The notes: generated from the letters alone by a model not told the origin. 64,000 nucleotides of DNA from Isoetes taiwanensis (GCA_021234155.1 JAJEKV010000041.1:3462829-3526828), one strand, 5' to 3'; positions 1 through 11,999 are shown, numbered from the stretch's first letter. Numbers and translations: made by a program.

Positions 1-224
1 AATTGTGAAAAATGTTTGGAGCATTTTCATGAGAGCGTCACATAATATCTCTGATTGAAAATTTTTTGAATCATTTTGATATGAAAGTAAATGGGCATGA
101 TTTGCATAGGCTATTTTCTGTATAGCCATTTGCTGCACACATGACCTCTTATGCCTACATATATTTGTCTGAATTAATGACAAACATAATTTAACAAAAC
201 AAGGTGAAGACAAGTGAAGATTGC

Positions 225-850
225 TCAACGTTGTTTGGTGGCAAGGCTTATGTAAAATGTGAGGGTTCTCACAGACGACACCACGGCAGATAGAGTTCCA
301 AACATGCAAGCTGCCACGAAGATGAGGTAAGTAGTGTGGTAACAAATCAGTCCATGACATACAATACTCTTCTGGCGCCGCGCTTCCTTGTCATATAGAG
401 CTCCAGCTACTGCCACAGACAACACATAATTCCCCACTGCCCTTGGCACCTGAACAAAGTTCTGCAAAGTCCCATAATTTTCCAGCCCAAACAACTCAGC
501 AATAATAGTCTATACCATTGCCCATTGGCCTCCAATGTAAGTTCCCACTAATATGGAACTTATGAACAATGCGCCCTTAACATTCAACGCAATCAAAGCA
601 TTTCCCTAGTGCTGAAATTCCCACTCCTGCTAAAAAAATGGCCTTGGAACTCCATGCTTCTTTAGGGCAATCTCTGAAAGCATTCCACATGCTATGCCTC
701 CAATGAAATCCCACACATTTAGCAGTGCCACGAATGCATTCACCTGCTTCTGTGAGTAATCCAAAGAAACACCTAACTGCCCAAGTTGTTCACTGTTGTA
801 GTTGCTGCGACGAGCTAGATAACTGCTGCAAATGCTTCAAGATCTTACAA
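225..850 (-). pseudogene. NFD4-like (nodulin-like MFS) transporter pseudogene fragment
   Basis: Read on the minus strand, this matches the C-terminal half of plant NUCLEAR FUSION DEFECTIVE 4 / nodulin-like major-facilitator proteins. Recognisable blocks in order are VNNLG, SQKQVNAFVALLNVWDF, GTYIGGQWAMV, AELFGLENYGTLQNF, a membrane segment, and a tail with RTLTFYISL. The frame is broken: a TAG stop precedes VNNLG, the frame shifts right after it, an extra T in a T-run near 630 breaks the HGVPRPFF stretch, and TAG replaces the expected Gln after GGQWAMV at about 512. No N-terminal half is seen upstream. Members of the family are multi-pass membrane proteins. Family assignment is confident; the lesions show it cannot make a full protein. 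Confidence 0.8.
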
Positions 851-2396
851 CCTGGTCACACTCTGAGCATTGTCTTTGTACAGATCAATGGCTTTTCGAA
901 CATATTTCTGAACTGATCCATATTCCTGTTAATATTAGAACAGGGTAAGCCATCAAGATCACAGGAAGATGATAAAAACAAAAAACCATTCATAGTGCAG
1001 GATCAAGAAAGCTTTTCCATCACATAAAAAGAACAATAAGCCAGACTGGAAAGGTAAATGCTTGTATTAGTTAGCAGACATAGTAGTTATGGACACATGG
1101 CTTTAGATAATTAGCTGCTTTCATAGTAGTTAAAGCATTCCATTAGCCCTGCTTTTATAGGATTAAGAACACGAATGGATAGTTCAACACGATTGCACTT
1201 CTGATAGAATGGGGCAATAGACAAATGAAAACCATCACCTCTATTGGATTCCATTGTTATGCTTATGAAATTGATGATATAGCTTGCTCTTAAACTATTT
1301 CAACTCATGACAATGACAATTTTTTTACTTTATAAAGCTTTTGAAACACCTACACAATAGTAATAATGGTCCATACTGGTTTTCTGTGGTCTCTAAAACA
1401 CACCAAGAATCAATGAAGTAGTCTACACAAATTGTCATAGAACTTTGGGCATTCAAAGAATGGCATCTATCTAATCTTATCATACACAATACCTTTGCAG
1501 CTAAAGCAAAAGCATATTCTGCAACAACGATTTTTCCTGCAAAAGTATGGTGTCACAAATCAGATCAACTCTATTCCAGGTGATAGATTGCATGCAAATA
1601 GGACAATGTCCAATGCACAAACGCCAGTCGAAATATCTGGATCTATTCATTTACAAGTATTCCTTTTACTTTCCAGTCCAGTTCTTTCCCATATCAAAAC
1701 TTGTGAACCTAAATTACGCAGTTCCTTGTATATAATCGAGCATGTAAACCACAAAATCTGATTCAAGACCAAGCGCAAGGCTCCATGCACATTTATTCTG
1801 ACACATGTTTCTCCTATCTCATCAACGACATATCACATTAAGTCATCCAGCATGACTCTTAGTCCTCACTTAGGCTGGCGGCCCGCCTTATCGAGCAAGA
1901 TAAAATCTTTGGAGTTACACGAATTATTTATCACAGATGGCAGTCAGACGCTCTAAGGTTTGCGTTACTGTATACACTACTTAATTAACTTATTCTAACA
2001 TGATTAGAATGTTAACACTGATTGACAGTATCCCCATTGACTTTAGGTAAAGTATGCATAAAAAAGAACGAGATGGAACTTATTCCCCTTCAATACATTA
2101 CTTACCTCCTTTTGAAATGAATCTAGCTCAAATGGAAAGGTGATAGCCATGTCTGGAACAAGGCACACCTTTTACATGTTCTCCAATCTTATTCTACTGA
2201 TCGCTATCCTTATCTTGGCCATCAAAAAGCTTCTTTGCTCTTAGGTACATGTTTATTTGTGATTAAGATATTGATCTGAGTTCCAGCATGATTCTGATAC
2301 TCAAAGTCCTGAGGTATGACATATTCTGAATGAAAGCTTAATGCTTCAAATTAATAAAAAGCACTTAAGTTAAATAACCATAAAGAAAGAACTTAC
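851..2396. other. AT-rich stretch without a recognised gene
   Basis: No convincing coding region was found on either strand. One exon-like block lies on the minus strand at about 2105-2240. It contains CLVPDMAITFPFELDSFQ and ends in a consensus GTAAGT donor near 2105, but an in-frame stop lies just upstream and the protein was not recognised. It may be another captured gene piece, like its neighbours. Confidence 0.4.
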
Positions 2397-2973
<577 letters not shown>

Positions 2974-3510
2974 CTATTTTGGCCTTAAAGCCTTGGCTAT
3001 GGCCACCACGAAAGCTTGGTAGATCTCGAAAAGCTTGGCTTGGCCATGGCAAAATAGAAGAGAACAGAGAAGGTGGAGATTAGAACGGCGGTGAAATCCG
3101 ACAGGACGAGATCGAAATAACGGAGAGGTCGAATACTCCGGCAGGCAAATACTTCCTTTTCTAATTTTCCTGACCCTACGATCAGAAAATAAAGAATCGG
3201 ACGGCTAAAAAAGAAAACAGCTGACGTGGCAAGCCACATGGCATAGCTCAGAACGCAGGAAAGTGTGCAGGGGGGGTTAGGCAACCCTGCTAATAAAAAT
3301 AAAAAATCTTATAAAGCCTAAATAAAAAATAAAAAAAAATCTTATGAAGCCTCCCCTCATTGTTCCCTCCTTAGTTTACTTGACTATCCAAAAAGGCAAA
3401 ATTAGGACGCTCATCCCAAACTCATCCAGCTCTGATTTATCCTTCCTCTTATCAACATGACAAAGTTGACACTATATCTGCATCACCCAAACCACATCAG
3501 AGGATGTATA
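2974..3510. other. Spacer upstream of the PDS fragment
   Basis: A 95-codon open frame on the minus strand (2997-3284) has no recognised similarity and no intron context. An A/T-rich stretch follows near 3290-3345. Nothing else could be supported. Confidence 0.3.
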
Positions 3511-4044
3511 ATCGCATCGATCCGAGACATCAGATCGCCATTCTAGAATGGGACGAGCATGCATGTCATGCATGCATGCGGGCGATGCATGCCCGTTTTG
3601 GTTGGGAGTTCGCTATTTCAGGCGCGTTTTTGCATCCTCGTCTCATCGGCGCTTCCTCTTCTCTCAGCAGTACCTTATTCTCTTTGATGTGTTTCCAGGC
3701 AGGGGAGGGGCTTCTTCCTGCCTGGTTTAGCCAATTTGGCGTCTCTTTCTTGCTATCCTTTACCGGTCTTTGGCCTCGTCCTGTGACCTTCGTCCTCGAT
3801 CCTATTTTGTAAGGAAGTTCTCTAGTAGTCGGGCGGTTTGTTGGTTTCTTGCGAGTCCCATTCTAGAATCGCATCGATCCGAGACATCGGATCGCCATTC
3901 TAGAATGGGACGAGCATGCATGTCATGCATGCATGCGGGCGGTGCATGCCCGTTTTGGTTGGGAGTTCGCTATTTCAGGCGCGTTTCTGCATCCTCGTCT
4001 CATCGGCGCTTCCTCTTCTCTCAGCAGTACCTTATTCTCTTTGA
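3511..4044 (+). repeat. Direct duplication of about 176 bp
   Basis: The block at 3511-3686 recurs almost exactly at 3868-4044, offset by 357 bp. Both copies start at ATCGCATCGATCCGAGACAT, include a run of ATGCATGC-type alternation, and end at TTATTCTCTTTGA. Only a few substitutions separate them, so the duplication is young. Confidence 0.93.
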
Positions 4045-4558
4045 ACCCACCCTCCCCCCCTTCTTTGTTTATTATATTTTGTACAAGTTCTGTTTATCAT
4101 GTTTTTCACACCCGCTGGGTGATGCTTTTTTTCCACCCGCTGGGTGATGCTATTCTCTGGTATGTTTTCTCGTTTGTTGTGTTGGTGATGTGCAGGTACA
4201 GGTTGGCGAGCGGCATCTGTTTCGACTTCTCCATGCGGGGGTTTTTGGGAGCGATTCTATGCCTGACGTTTGTCTAAGGCCCTTGCCGAAGGCTTATCAC
4301 TAGGGTTTTTCCTCGAAAACCCGAAAGGGCGGGGTTTTTTAATCCCGGTGATAAGCTTTCGGCAGGTACATCAGCCACTCTTCTATTAGCATTGTATTTG
4401 TTTGGGGTCCAAATGATATAATTGGATTTTCCCTTTATTTTTCGTGGGTAGTTCGCATGTGTGCGGCTACCCACTGTCCACCATTGTAGAAAATCTGCTG
4501 AGATGAATGAGAAGCCTATGGGCGGTTTGTTGGTTTCTTGCGAGTCCCATTCTAGAAT
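3831..4558 (+). repeat. Perfect 39-bp direct repeat bounding a 650-bp segment
   Basis: The same 39 bases, ending in the palindrome ATTCTAGAAT, occur at 3831-3869 and 4520-4558. The palindrome is also at 3540-3549 and 3898-3907, at the same place inside each copy of the neighbouring 176-bp duplication. The two repeat systems are therefore interlocked, as expected from unequal exchange or repair at ATTCTAGAAT. Confidence 0.9.
4285..4363 (+). other. LINE-type 3' hairpin (variant)
   Basis: Two 16-nt arms, 4285-4300 and 4348-4363, are complementary at 15 of 16 positions. They enclose the core shared with LINE 3' ends elsewhere in the window: a GGGTTTTTCC strand, then GAAAACCC-GAAA-GGG, then GGGGTTTTTTAATCC. 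The apical loop is GAAA instead of TTCG. The usual downstream terminal block and short-repeat tail are missing, so this is a detached or diverged copy. Confidence 0.7.
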
Positions 4559-5794
4559 GCTTATTAGCGGAATGCAGACATCAAACATGAAAGTTCTAAT
4601 TATATTCTTGAACTGCTCAACTTTTATACATCTGGGGGCATTTTTTGGCAGACTTCTTACTAATATGCATAATTCTCAACAGTTGTTGATCATTCATTTT
4701 CAAGTCCTATAGAAGATAATTCTGCATCAAAAAGTTGTCATTCATGTGATCACATTTCGCAGGTCACAATATGGATATATCTTTCTTATGCATTTGTTGG
4801 AAGCAAGAATCTTACGCATTTATTGGAAGCAAGAATCTTACGCAAGCTAAATAAGGAATTTGATTGAATGCTTGCACTATGATATTTCTTAGTAGTGCAC
4901 TTCAGAAAGAAGGAGAGATCTTGTGGTGGTGTATGTTATTCTATTTTTCACTGTTATTATGCTAGATATTTAAGTAATGGAACTATTTTTTTTTTTTCAT
5001 TTCTGTGAGCATGCAGATGCACTTCATTTCACTTTAGGGTTTCGAGGCCCACAGTTCTGGCTTTCATCTGTGAGCCCACCAGACCCGTAGTTTTGGATTT
5101 TATCTGTGAGCCCATAGATTAATTTCATTTCATTTCATATGTTTGGTTTGGTATATTGGGGATTGCAACATCTACATTAATGTATGCTATGGCACCGCCA
5201 GATCTAGCAGGCGGCTAGTTATCCATTAGGTATGTCGGACCCTTATAGAGCTCCATTTGCGTGCGCGGATTAGGGAGGCAAAGGCAAAGGCAAAGGCAGG
5301 TCGCAAGCAGCTCCACATAAGGTCTGTGATACGAATTCAAGTATTTATAGAGCTAGGAACCTCGAACGAATTTATAGCTTAAGACAAGAGCTAGAGTAAA
5401 TCAGAGACAAGTTGCATTCCACAGGTTATATACTGAAAACTGGCTTATCGGCTTAGCAATGCACTCCAAGTAGAAACCCATTAAAACCTTCTCAATTAGT
5501 TTATGAACAAGGAATTAGGCCTGGGATCAATTCCGAACCCTGATGTTTCTTGTAAGCCTTTTATGCTTGTCTCCAAGCTCTCGTTTTCTTTAGTAATGAT
5601 AAACAGAAGTCTTTTTGTGAGACTCCAATTTCTGATCATTCAGGATTTGTCAGTGCAATATTGAATCGGCTAGTTAAGAATGGCAACGTAGCATACAGTC
5701 TTTGGATAGAGGAATCAGAAGAATTGCTGCAGGCCAAGTCAGTTATACTAAATCCGAATGACAACAAGTTAAGCAATTTGGCCTTTATGATTTA
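4380..5794. other. Spacer without a recognised gene
   Basis: AT-rich sequence with a T-run near 4985. A short imperfect tandem duplication at about 5045-5118 contains the repeated phrase ATCTGTGAGCCCA. No supported coding region. Confidence 0.4.
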
Positions 5795-6249
5795 TTTATG
5801 CAAATCAAAGGGAAGGGAACGAAGAATTTGGAAGCAAAGGGGAAGAAAAGAAAAGCATGCTTGCTTTAGATGTTTTTGGTAGGCTGGACATTAGAAGCAG
5901 TGTCACCCCTGAAGTAGGCTGCAATGGCAAATGGGTGCAAACTATTGTTTCTGAATTCATGGTGTTAGAAGCAAAGATTAAGGAAGAAGTTTTAACTCTA
6001 TCTGTGGGTTCTAGCAAGAGGTTAAGCTTCTCTTCATGGGACACAACTTCCAAGAGTTCTCCTAGATGTGCAACTTCATCTTTAGATGGTGGGCAATTTG
6101 TTCGTGAAAGTCCAGCTCCAGTAAGGGAGAATCTCAACCTTAAGGCACCCAATCATTCCGAGCAGGGGCCATCCTTGGAGGCTAGACTTGGAAAGGCAGC
6201 CAAATCTGTGTTCTTGAAAGAGCTATGGGCTCGGATCTTCAAGTTCTAG
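5795..6249 (+). CDS. Hypothetical open frame, possible terminal exon
   Basis: An open frame runs from about 5795 and contains an ATG at 5857 followed by 130 codons to a stop at 6247-6249. The product is Ser-rich in the middle (KRLSFSSWDTTSKSS) and ends ELWARIFKF. No domain was recognised. The frame is open for about 60 nt upstream of the ATG, so this may be a 3' exon rather than a complete gene. It could also be chance. Confidence 0.2.
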
Positions 6250-7026
6250 TCACTGGATCTTCAAGGCTTGTTCTCTGGGCAGAAACTTTGGAGGGCAGAC
6301 AAGGGGGATCTGTGTTTGCACTGCTGCAGACTTAATAAAACAGGTCCAATCAGGTAAACTGCTCGTCCATTTTATAGCCAAAATTTCCCTTTTGCTAATG
6401 CATCATTGGGTAGACTTGTATAGGATTTTATGCATATCTTATTGGGGGCAACATAAGAGACATGTTGCTTAAGCATAAGAAAAACCGAGCTACACGAGGT
6501 ATTCATAGCTCTTCATTCTTTTTTTATTTAAGAGGAGAGATATAAAGAAATTTCTACAAAGCATTTGAATGTCCATGAGACTTTACTATACATGGATAGA
6601 TTGTTGTGGGTGCAGATACCAATATTGAGCTTCAAGAATCAAGATTAATAGAAGGCACACTCATCATTTCAAATGGTCTCAAACCTTTGTAGCAGAATTA
6701 CATGAAATCTATGACATTGTGAAATAGATTCTGATATGCAATTGTACTATTGACTCTCCAAATATTCACAATAGTACACCAGAATCTTATGCATTGCGTA
6801 GGCAGGTGTTGACAGAAGATTCAACCATTAGTATTCACGCTTAATTATTATAGCTATAATATGTCACTGTAGTGATTTTATGCACACTATTTTTTGTGTC
6901 ACAGAACTTCTTATATTAACTATGTTCTCTACATTCTTTTATAAATTAAGATTGTATATTTGATTCAGAGATTTGAATGGTTTTCCATGAACAAGGTGTA
7001 GACCCAATTGTAGATAATCTTTGCTA
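6250..7026. other. AT-rich spacer
   Basis: No coding region, RNA gene or clear repeat was recognised here on either strand. Confidence 0.4.
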
Positions 7027-7330
7027 TAATTCTCGAGGCCCCGAAGGGGCCAAAAAATTTTTAGATTTAACACAAACCATTAAATTCCCCCTTAAACCCC
7101 CTTTGGTTTGGGTGCACATTCACACGGGGGGTGACGTAGGGCAGCGAGAGCCCCTAAAATTATATTATGCATGTACAAAATCAACACCGTATAGTACATT
7201 GCCTCAAATCTTATAGTATTTTGCAAACTATGTTATATAGTATACCAAAACTTGTACAGGCATACCCCACAAACGAGGACCTCTATATACGGTCTAGATC
7301 GAGGAATAAAGGGCATATATGCTTATCCAA
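7027..7330 (-). repeat. One-armed relative of the 43.3-kb foldback element
   Basis: This block matches the foldback element at 43.3-43.76 kb in inverse orientation. Shared parts are a small GGCCCC-GAAG-GGGCC hairpin at about 7037-7051, the CCCCCTTAAACCCCCTTTGG arm, the GGGCAGCGAGAGCCCC phrase, and the interior through CATACCCCACAAACGAGGA to GGAATAAAGGGCA. After about 7330 the second inverted arm is absent. The arm that is present starts near 7075. It is a truncated copy of the same family. Confidence 0.82.
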
Positions 7331-7494
7331 CAGCCACTAATCTATAAGCCATGCAAAGCATATGCAAGAACAGAGTTTTAACAGTCTAACCATACAACAA
7401 CAAGGTAGCAGCAGCAAGAGAGCCAAAACCAAGGTGCAAATAACAAATAATCTGCATGCAACAAGCACGGTAAAGCGAGCAAGCAATGAACCAC

Positions 7495-8175
7495 CTGCAT
7501 GAACCAAAAACTCATAACTATTTGCCATTAGAAGCAGCATTTTGCTGTTGTAAGCTGAATCCTAGAGTACAAATGTTGACTGATAAACAGGAAAAGAATA
7601 AGGCAAAAGCATGATTTTGCAATGTTCTCTCATATCTGGATAAATTATTGCAGCAGAGATTAAAACAGAGATATTATAAGACAAAGAATTATAAGATGCG
7701 ATTGATATAACCTTTTAAAGCTTATAGAAGTCTCTAACCTCCAATGTCTCCAACGCTTCTTCAAGAATCTGATGATGTCCACCTCGCATAGCCCATCACC
7801 AAATTGCTCATGGATGTACTTCAAAGTTCTTTGCAAGTGTCGTGGCTTAATCTCTCTAAAAAGCTTGTCAACCTCCCTACAATAAGTCTTCAATGCATCT
7901 GATGCTTCTTGGTCGAACTCACGCCCTGCTTCATCCATTAGCAATTATCCTCTATGAAAACAAACCTGCAGTAGTTTGACAACAATAGAGATGACAAGTG
8001 TCAAAATAATAAAGATCAACAATAGAGATGACAAGTGTCAAAATAATAAAGATAAGACTAACATAAACTAAGTTTTGCACATACCTTAGACCTTGATAAC
8101 TTCCTAAATTGGACATTGTAGGAAAGATCAATCTCCTTTAAAAATGTCTTTGTCGGTTTAGGATCATCTTGGTCG
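7495..8175 (-). pseudogene. Unrecognised minus-strand exon-like blocks
   Basis: Three exon-like blocks lie on the minus strand. About 8085-8175 contains DDPKPTKTFLKEIDLSYN and ends at a GTATGTG donor. About 7739-7938 starts with ATG and encodes MDEAGREFDQEASDALKTYC, then PRHLQRTLKYIHEQFGDGL, ending in FLKKRW. 7495-7561 has an acceptor CTCTAG and a donor GCAG/GTGG and encodes KMLLLMANSYEFLVHAG. The composition looks genuinely coding (charged, helix-prone), but intron phases do not join cleanly and I do not recognise the family. It may be the 3' part of the gene whose possible 5' end is at 12.0-12.6 kb. Confidence 0.3.
7980..8053 (+). repeat. Perfect 37-bp tandem duplication
   Basis: A 37-bp unit containing AACAATAGAGATGACAAGTG occurs twice head to tail without a mismatch. 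It lies in what would be an intron between the exon-like blocks around it. Confidence 0.92.
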
Positions 8176-9269
8176 ATATATCATCACATTCATCATCGAG
8201 AGGAAGATGAGCAACTAAGCACCACGTGTCTGTTTGTAATGACAAATTGCTTCTTTGAATTTCTGCGGGCTCCTTGTGCAGATGTTTCAGCACAATTATT
8301 TGAAGAGTTAGTAGATTGGCGGCGTTTCAATGACCTGCAATTATATCATAAAAAAGCATCGAGATACTACCTTAAACAAACATTTATTATGCAAGACAAA
8401 CCAATAGACATGCATTCTAAGCCTATGCCTGTTTGGCAAACCATGCATGCATATGCCTTTCCTGCCAAATAAACAATCCAACATGCAGGAACAAATAAAC
8501 AATCCAGCGTACATGAACAAATGGATATTACCTGTGCAATAGATACCAAATAGAACAAGTACAAATACAAAAGATCGTGCAGATTTAGACAGCGCTATGC
8601 CTCTAAACCTGTTTATGGTGTTTTCTTCTAAGATGATATAGAAATCAAATATCATGGATGCCTCAGCTCAAGGAAGATGGAAAAGCTAGAAAAGCTATCT
8701 CATACAAATGCCTTCTACTAGTTCATCAAAGTCAGAGTCAAGCTTGCAGGGAAAGGCTTGTGGCAGAGGGGATGAGTCGAGGCTAGTCTCATATACCCAA
8801 GGATTCAACCTCTTACAGCAGCAGGTCTAGCCACTGTGAAGATAGATAGAGTAGCCGTGAAGACGAACCCACGATGGGCCGAGTCGACCTCACAACTGGA
8901 GAGGCAAGCAATGTTGAAATAGGTCCAAAATGGGAGGCAAGAAACAAAATGATGAGGTACCTCATAGTACCTGGATGACAACCTGTCGGCATAGGTTGAA
9001 GCTGCTGCTACTCGATATAGTGACAAGGAGGCTTGGGTCAATTGTTTGTCATCTATAAGAAAAGGCACTTCTTAGAGCGGAGCTAATCTTTACTCCACTA
9101 TGTTTACCTCAGTAGTTGAATGAATGCACAAGTGCAGGAGTACATCTCTAAGATAAAGGCAAATGCATGTCATCACATATTGATGGAAGAAAATAATCAA
9201 GGGATATCTTAAAAAGGAGGCCACCTTGCCGGGGGCCTGCTTTCGGATAAAAATAAAAGAAAACACTCC
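8176..9269. other. Spacer without a recognised gene
   Basis: Several open frames on the minus strand overlap here, but none resembles a known family or has supporting splice sites. Confidence 0.35.
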
Positions 9270-9779
9270 ACATTCAAAGAAGAAGAGGTGAGGAAAAAGA
9301 AACGTCGGGATCATGGGCGTGGCGGCGGTGCTCTCTTGTCTCAACCTCAAGAGCACTTGTGGCCAAGGCGAGAGACTCCCAAACCAAAAGAGCCTCGCAT
9401 CTGTAGTTCTAAAACTATTGTGAACAATAGGTTACATTGTGCTAGAATTGCATGGGCTGCAACAAAGAATAAGATGCATGGGAACTATGAGGAGGATGAT
9501 TTTTGGTGCAGCCTATCAGACTTAGATGCCGGTGGATCCTAGCCGAGATGCCCTATGGTGCTGGAGCTAGTGATCACATGACCCGGTCGAGGGGGAGGGA
9601 GATGTTTGAACAGGGTAAATTCGATTGCGGACAAAAGGCAAGTCAAGATTGGCAAAGGCAAGCTGACTATCAAAGGAGTAGGCACTGCAACAATGAAACT
9701 TCCTATTGGAGCAGTACAGTTGGAGAGCACACTATATGTACCTGATTTAAAGGTAAATCTTCTGTACATTGATCAATTG
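9270..9779 (+). pseudogene. Copia gag-pol fragment (protease to pre-integrase)
   Basis: Frames on the plus strand carry pieces of a Ty1/Copia polyprotein. GASDHMTRSRGREMF is the aspartic protease region; the usual DSGAS reads GAGAS. A frameshift then leads to KRQVKIGKGKLTIKGVGT and LYVPDLKVNLL, the stretch before the integrase zinc finger. No LTR, integrase or Copia RT follows. At about 9765 the reading frame passes straight into LINE reverse transcriptase. It is a decayed piece only. Confidence 0.8.
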
Positions 9780-11212
9780 GAAGAATGGCTTGATAATCAT
9801 GGCGGCGGAGGTCCACATTTTGCACACTATATCATTAGGCAACTTATGTATGCTGATGATGTTTCACTTCTAGCACATACCGCTACTAGTATGCAGCAAC
9901 ATTTACATGCTCTGCACAGTTTTTGTGAAAACACAGGTCTGCGTGTTAATCTCCAAACGACCAAGCTTTTGGTAGTTCAATCTTCTCGTCACAATGTTCC
10001 CCCTATGTACTATGATAGCCGCGAAGTTGAAGTTGTAGATAGCTACAAGTATCTTGGTGTAGAATTCTGTAAGAACACACTTTGGGAACAATGTATTACC
10101 AAGCGGGTGGCTGCTGGATGGAGAGCACTCTATGCAATGCAAAACAATTGTTTTCGCGCAGAAATTCATGATTGGCCACGGAAAGCCCACTTGTTTCGGG
10201 CTTTGGTAGAGCTGTTTTTACTTGTATGGTTACTCAAGTGTGGGGGCCTGCCATTAGTGCTAGTGCTTGGGAGAGCTTGGAGTGGGTGCAAAAGTCCTTT
10301 CTCACTTACAGCCTCGGAGTTAAAACAACGGTGCCCTATGCTATTCTTTTACAAGAGACAGGTTTTTGGCCTCTTCAACGCTCTGCCATGAAGCGCCATC
10401 TCCACTATATCTGCAAGGTGCACCACATGGATGATGTTAGGTATCCTGTTCTTGCACTTGCCATGGCTGAATCTCCTCAGCGTTTGAAACGATGTTGGAA
10501 AGAGCATTGCACTACATGGTTTGCCCGTTGGGGCAACAAGCGAAACCTTTGCGATGCTTGCTTGCCGTTTCGATCCCGAGCTTTTGCAACAATATCTCAA
10601 TGGTCGTTTTTCTCAAAAGATATGGGACGCCTTGATTACTTTGGCCCAAGTGAAAACCGGTCATTATCATGCACACATAAATCCCACCTTGGCACCAGGC
10701 CCCAAGCTTATTTGCTTGCTTCATTGTCCAGAACAAGCTTGTAGCTATTGCATCAATTCACCTGAGGGTCCCACAGTTTCGGATTGAGACAGGTAGATGG
10801 GAGCATCCGCAATTGCCGCGAGAAGCGAGACTATGTGCCTGTTGCCAGTTACAGGTTATTGAAGATGAAAGAAATGCTCTTCTGAGTTGCCCTGCTTTTG
10901 AGATAGTCCGGAATCGTTTTTTGACCTTAGCATTCCATTCCACGCTTCCACAACTTCTCAGGGCACCATCTGTGCATGACTTGGCATTATACATACTTGA
11001 GGTTCTAGATAAACGTCTGCAATTACTGAGCCCTCAGTAGTCATTATATCCGCTTGTCTAGTATCATCATTACTGCAAAGGTTTTTCCCTTGAAAACCTT
11101 TCGAGGCAGGGGTTTTTTAATCCTAGTAGTAATGATTGTACTAGCCCATTGTATGGGTCCCATGACCTATTGGTCTCCGTGGACGTTAAAAAAACTATTC
11201 TATTCTATTCTA
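9765..11212 (+). mobile_element. LINE (family A) 3' half: RT motif, C-terminal zinc finger, 3' end
   Basis: The fragment enters within the reverse transcriptase at YIDQLEEWLDNHGG and contains the catalytic block RQLMYADDVSLL. It then has the thumb-like region (YKYLGVEF, AGWRALYAMQNN, HLFRALVE), the conserved TVPYAILLQETGFWPLQ segment and the C-terminal CACCQLQVIEDERNALLSC zinc-finger-like region, with a stop at 11038-11040. At least two frameshifts (about 10210 and 10500-10780) break it. The 3' UTR carries the hairpin at 11066-11136, the terminal block GGTCTCCGTGGACGTTAAA, and a TTCTA-repeat tail ending near 11212. The 5' part, including the endonuclease, is missing and Copia sequence is joined instead. 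Confidence 0.9.
11066..11136 (+). other. LINE 3' UTR hairpin
   Basis: Arms ATCATTACT (11066-11074) and AGTAATGAT (11128-11136) pair perfectly. Inside lie GGTTTTTCCC, then GAAAACC-TTTCG-AGG, then GGGGTTTTTTAATCC. The inner CCT/AGG stem around TTCG replaces the CCC/GGG seen in other copies, so pairing is kept. Confidence 0.85.
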
Positions 11213-11999
11213 AATTAGATGATGCAAACTTGTTTAACACTTTTGGCAATAAGCAGTGCATTGCCAAAGGCAGTAGAGCTGGCCCTCTATATCAGCTCAG
11301 TTGTGGCATGAACAGATTTAGAAAACATACCAGCAAACACACAGTTATGCCCCTATATATGTTGTTTTCTTCATGTTTAAGAAACTCTAAACGTAAAGGG
11401 TGTGGTGCCAGATTTTGCATGATTAACAAAATTATATTTCTGTCTTCAAATTTCATTTCTTTACCTGGGATACACTTTAAATTCTACCCTTTCTATGGCA
11501 TTGGTTTATCTATTCTATTTGGCTCTAGCCTAGAATCATTAGGATAAAGTGCTTTCCTATGCAGCCCCTGTAAGAACAAACAGACAATAAGGGAGGTTTC
11601 TTCTGTTGGTTGATCAGTTGCTTGAATGTAATAAATAGTGCATCTCTCACATACAGACCTGCTGGTGCAAGATGAGAGAATTTCCGTATCTACTACCTAT
11701 AGTATATCCACAAGGTTTTTGTTATGGCAAATTGCATGGGGAAAGTCATAGGCCTGCCTCCATATTAGCATCATATGATACTTGCAAACACTGAACAAAA
11801 GACATGTTCCCCCTATGCAACTAGCAGACTGGAACCGAGGCAAGTCCAAGTCAAAATCATGTCAAGTTATAAAACTTAGCTGAACTTTAAGCCTATAACT
11901 GCTTGGCAATCTATCAAATATGTGCAAAAAAGCATAAATAAATTCTGAGGAGCTGCATCATTTGCAACCAAGAAATCTCTCCAAGACATTTGCAACCAA
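11213..11999. other. Spacer after the LINE tail
   Basis: AT-rich sequence with one 132-codon open frame that begins inside the LINE terminal block and has no recognised product. Nothing else could be supported. Confidence 0.4.

Noticed and set aside
11149-11547. 132-codon open frame after the LINE
   Set aside because: It starts inside the LINE terminal block and runs through the TTCTA tail; no family resemblance.
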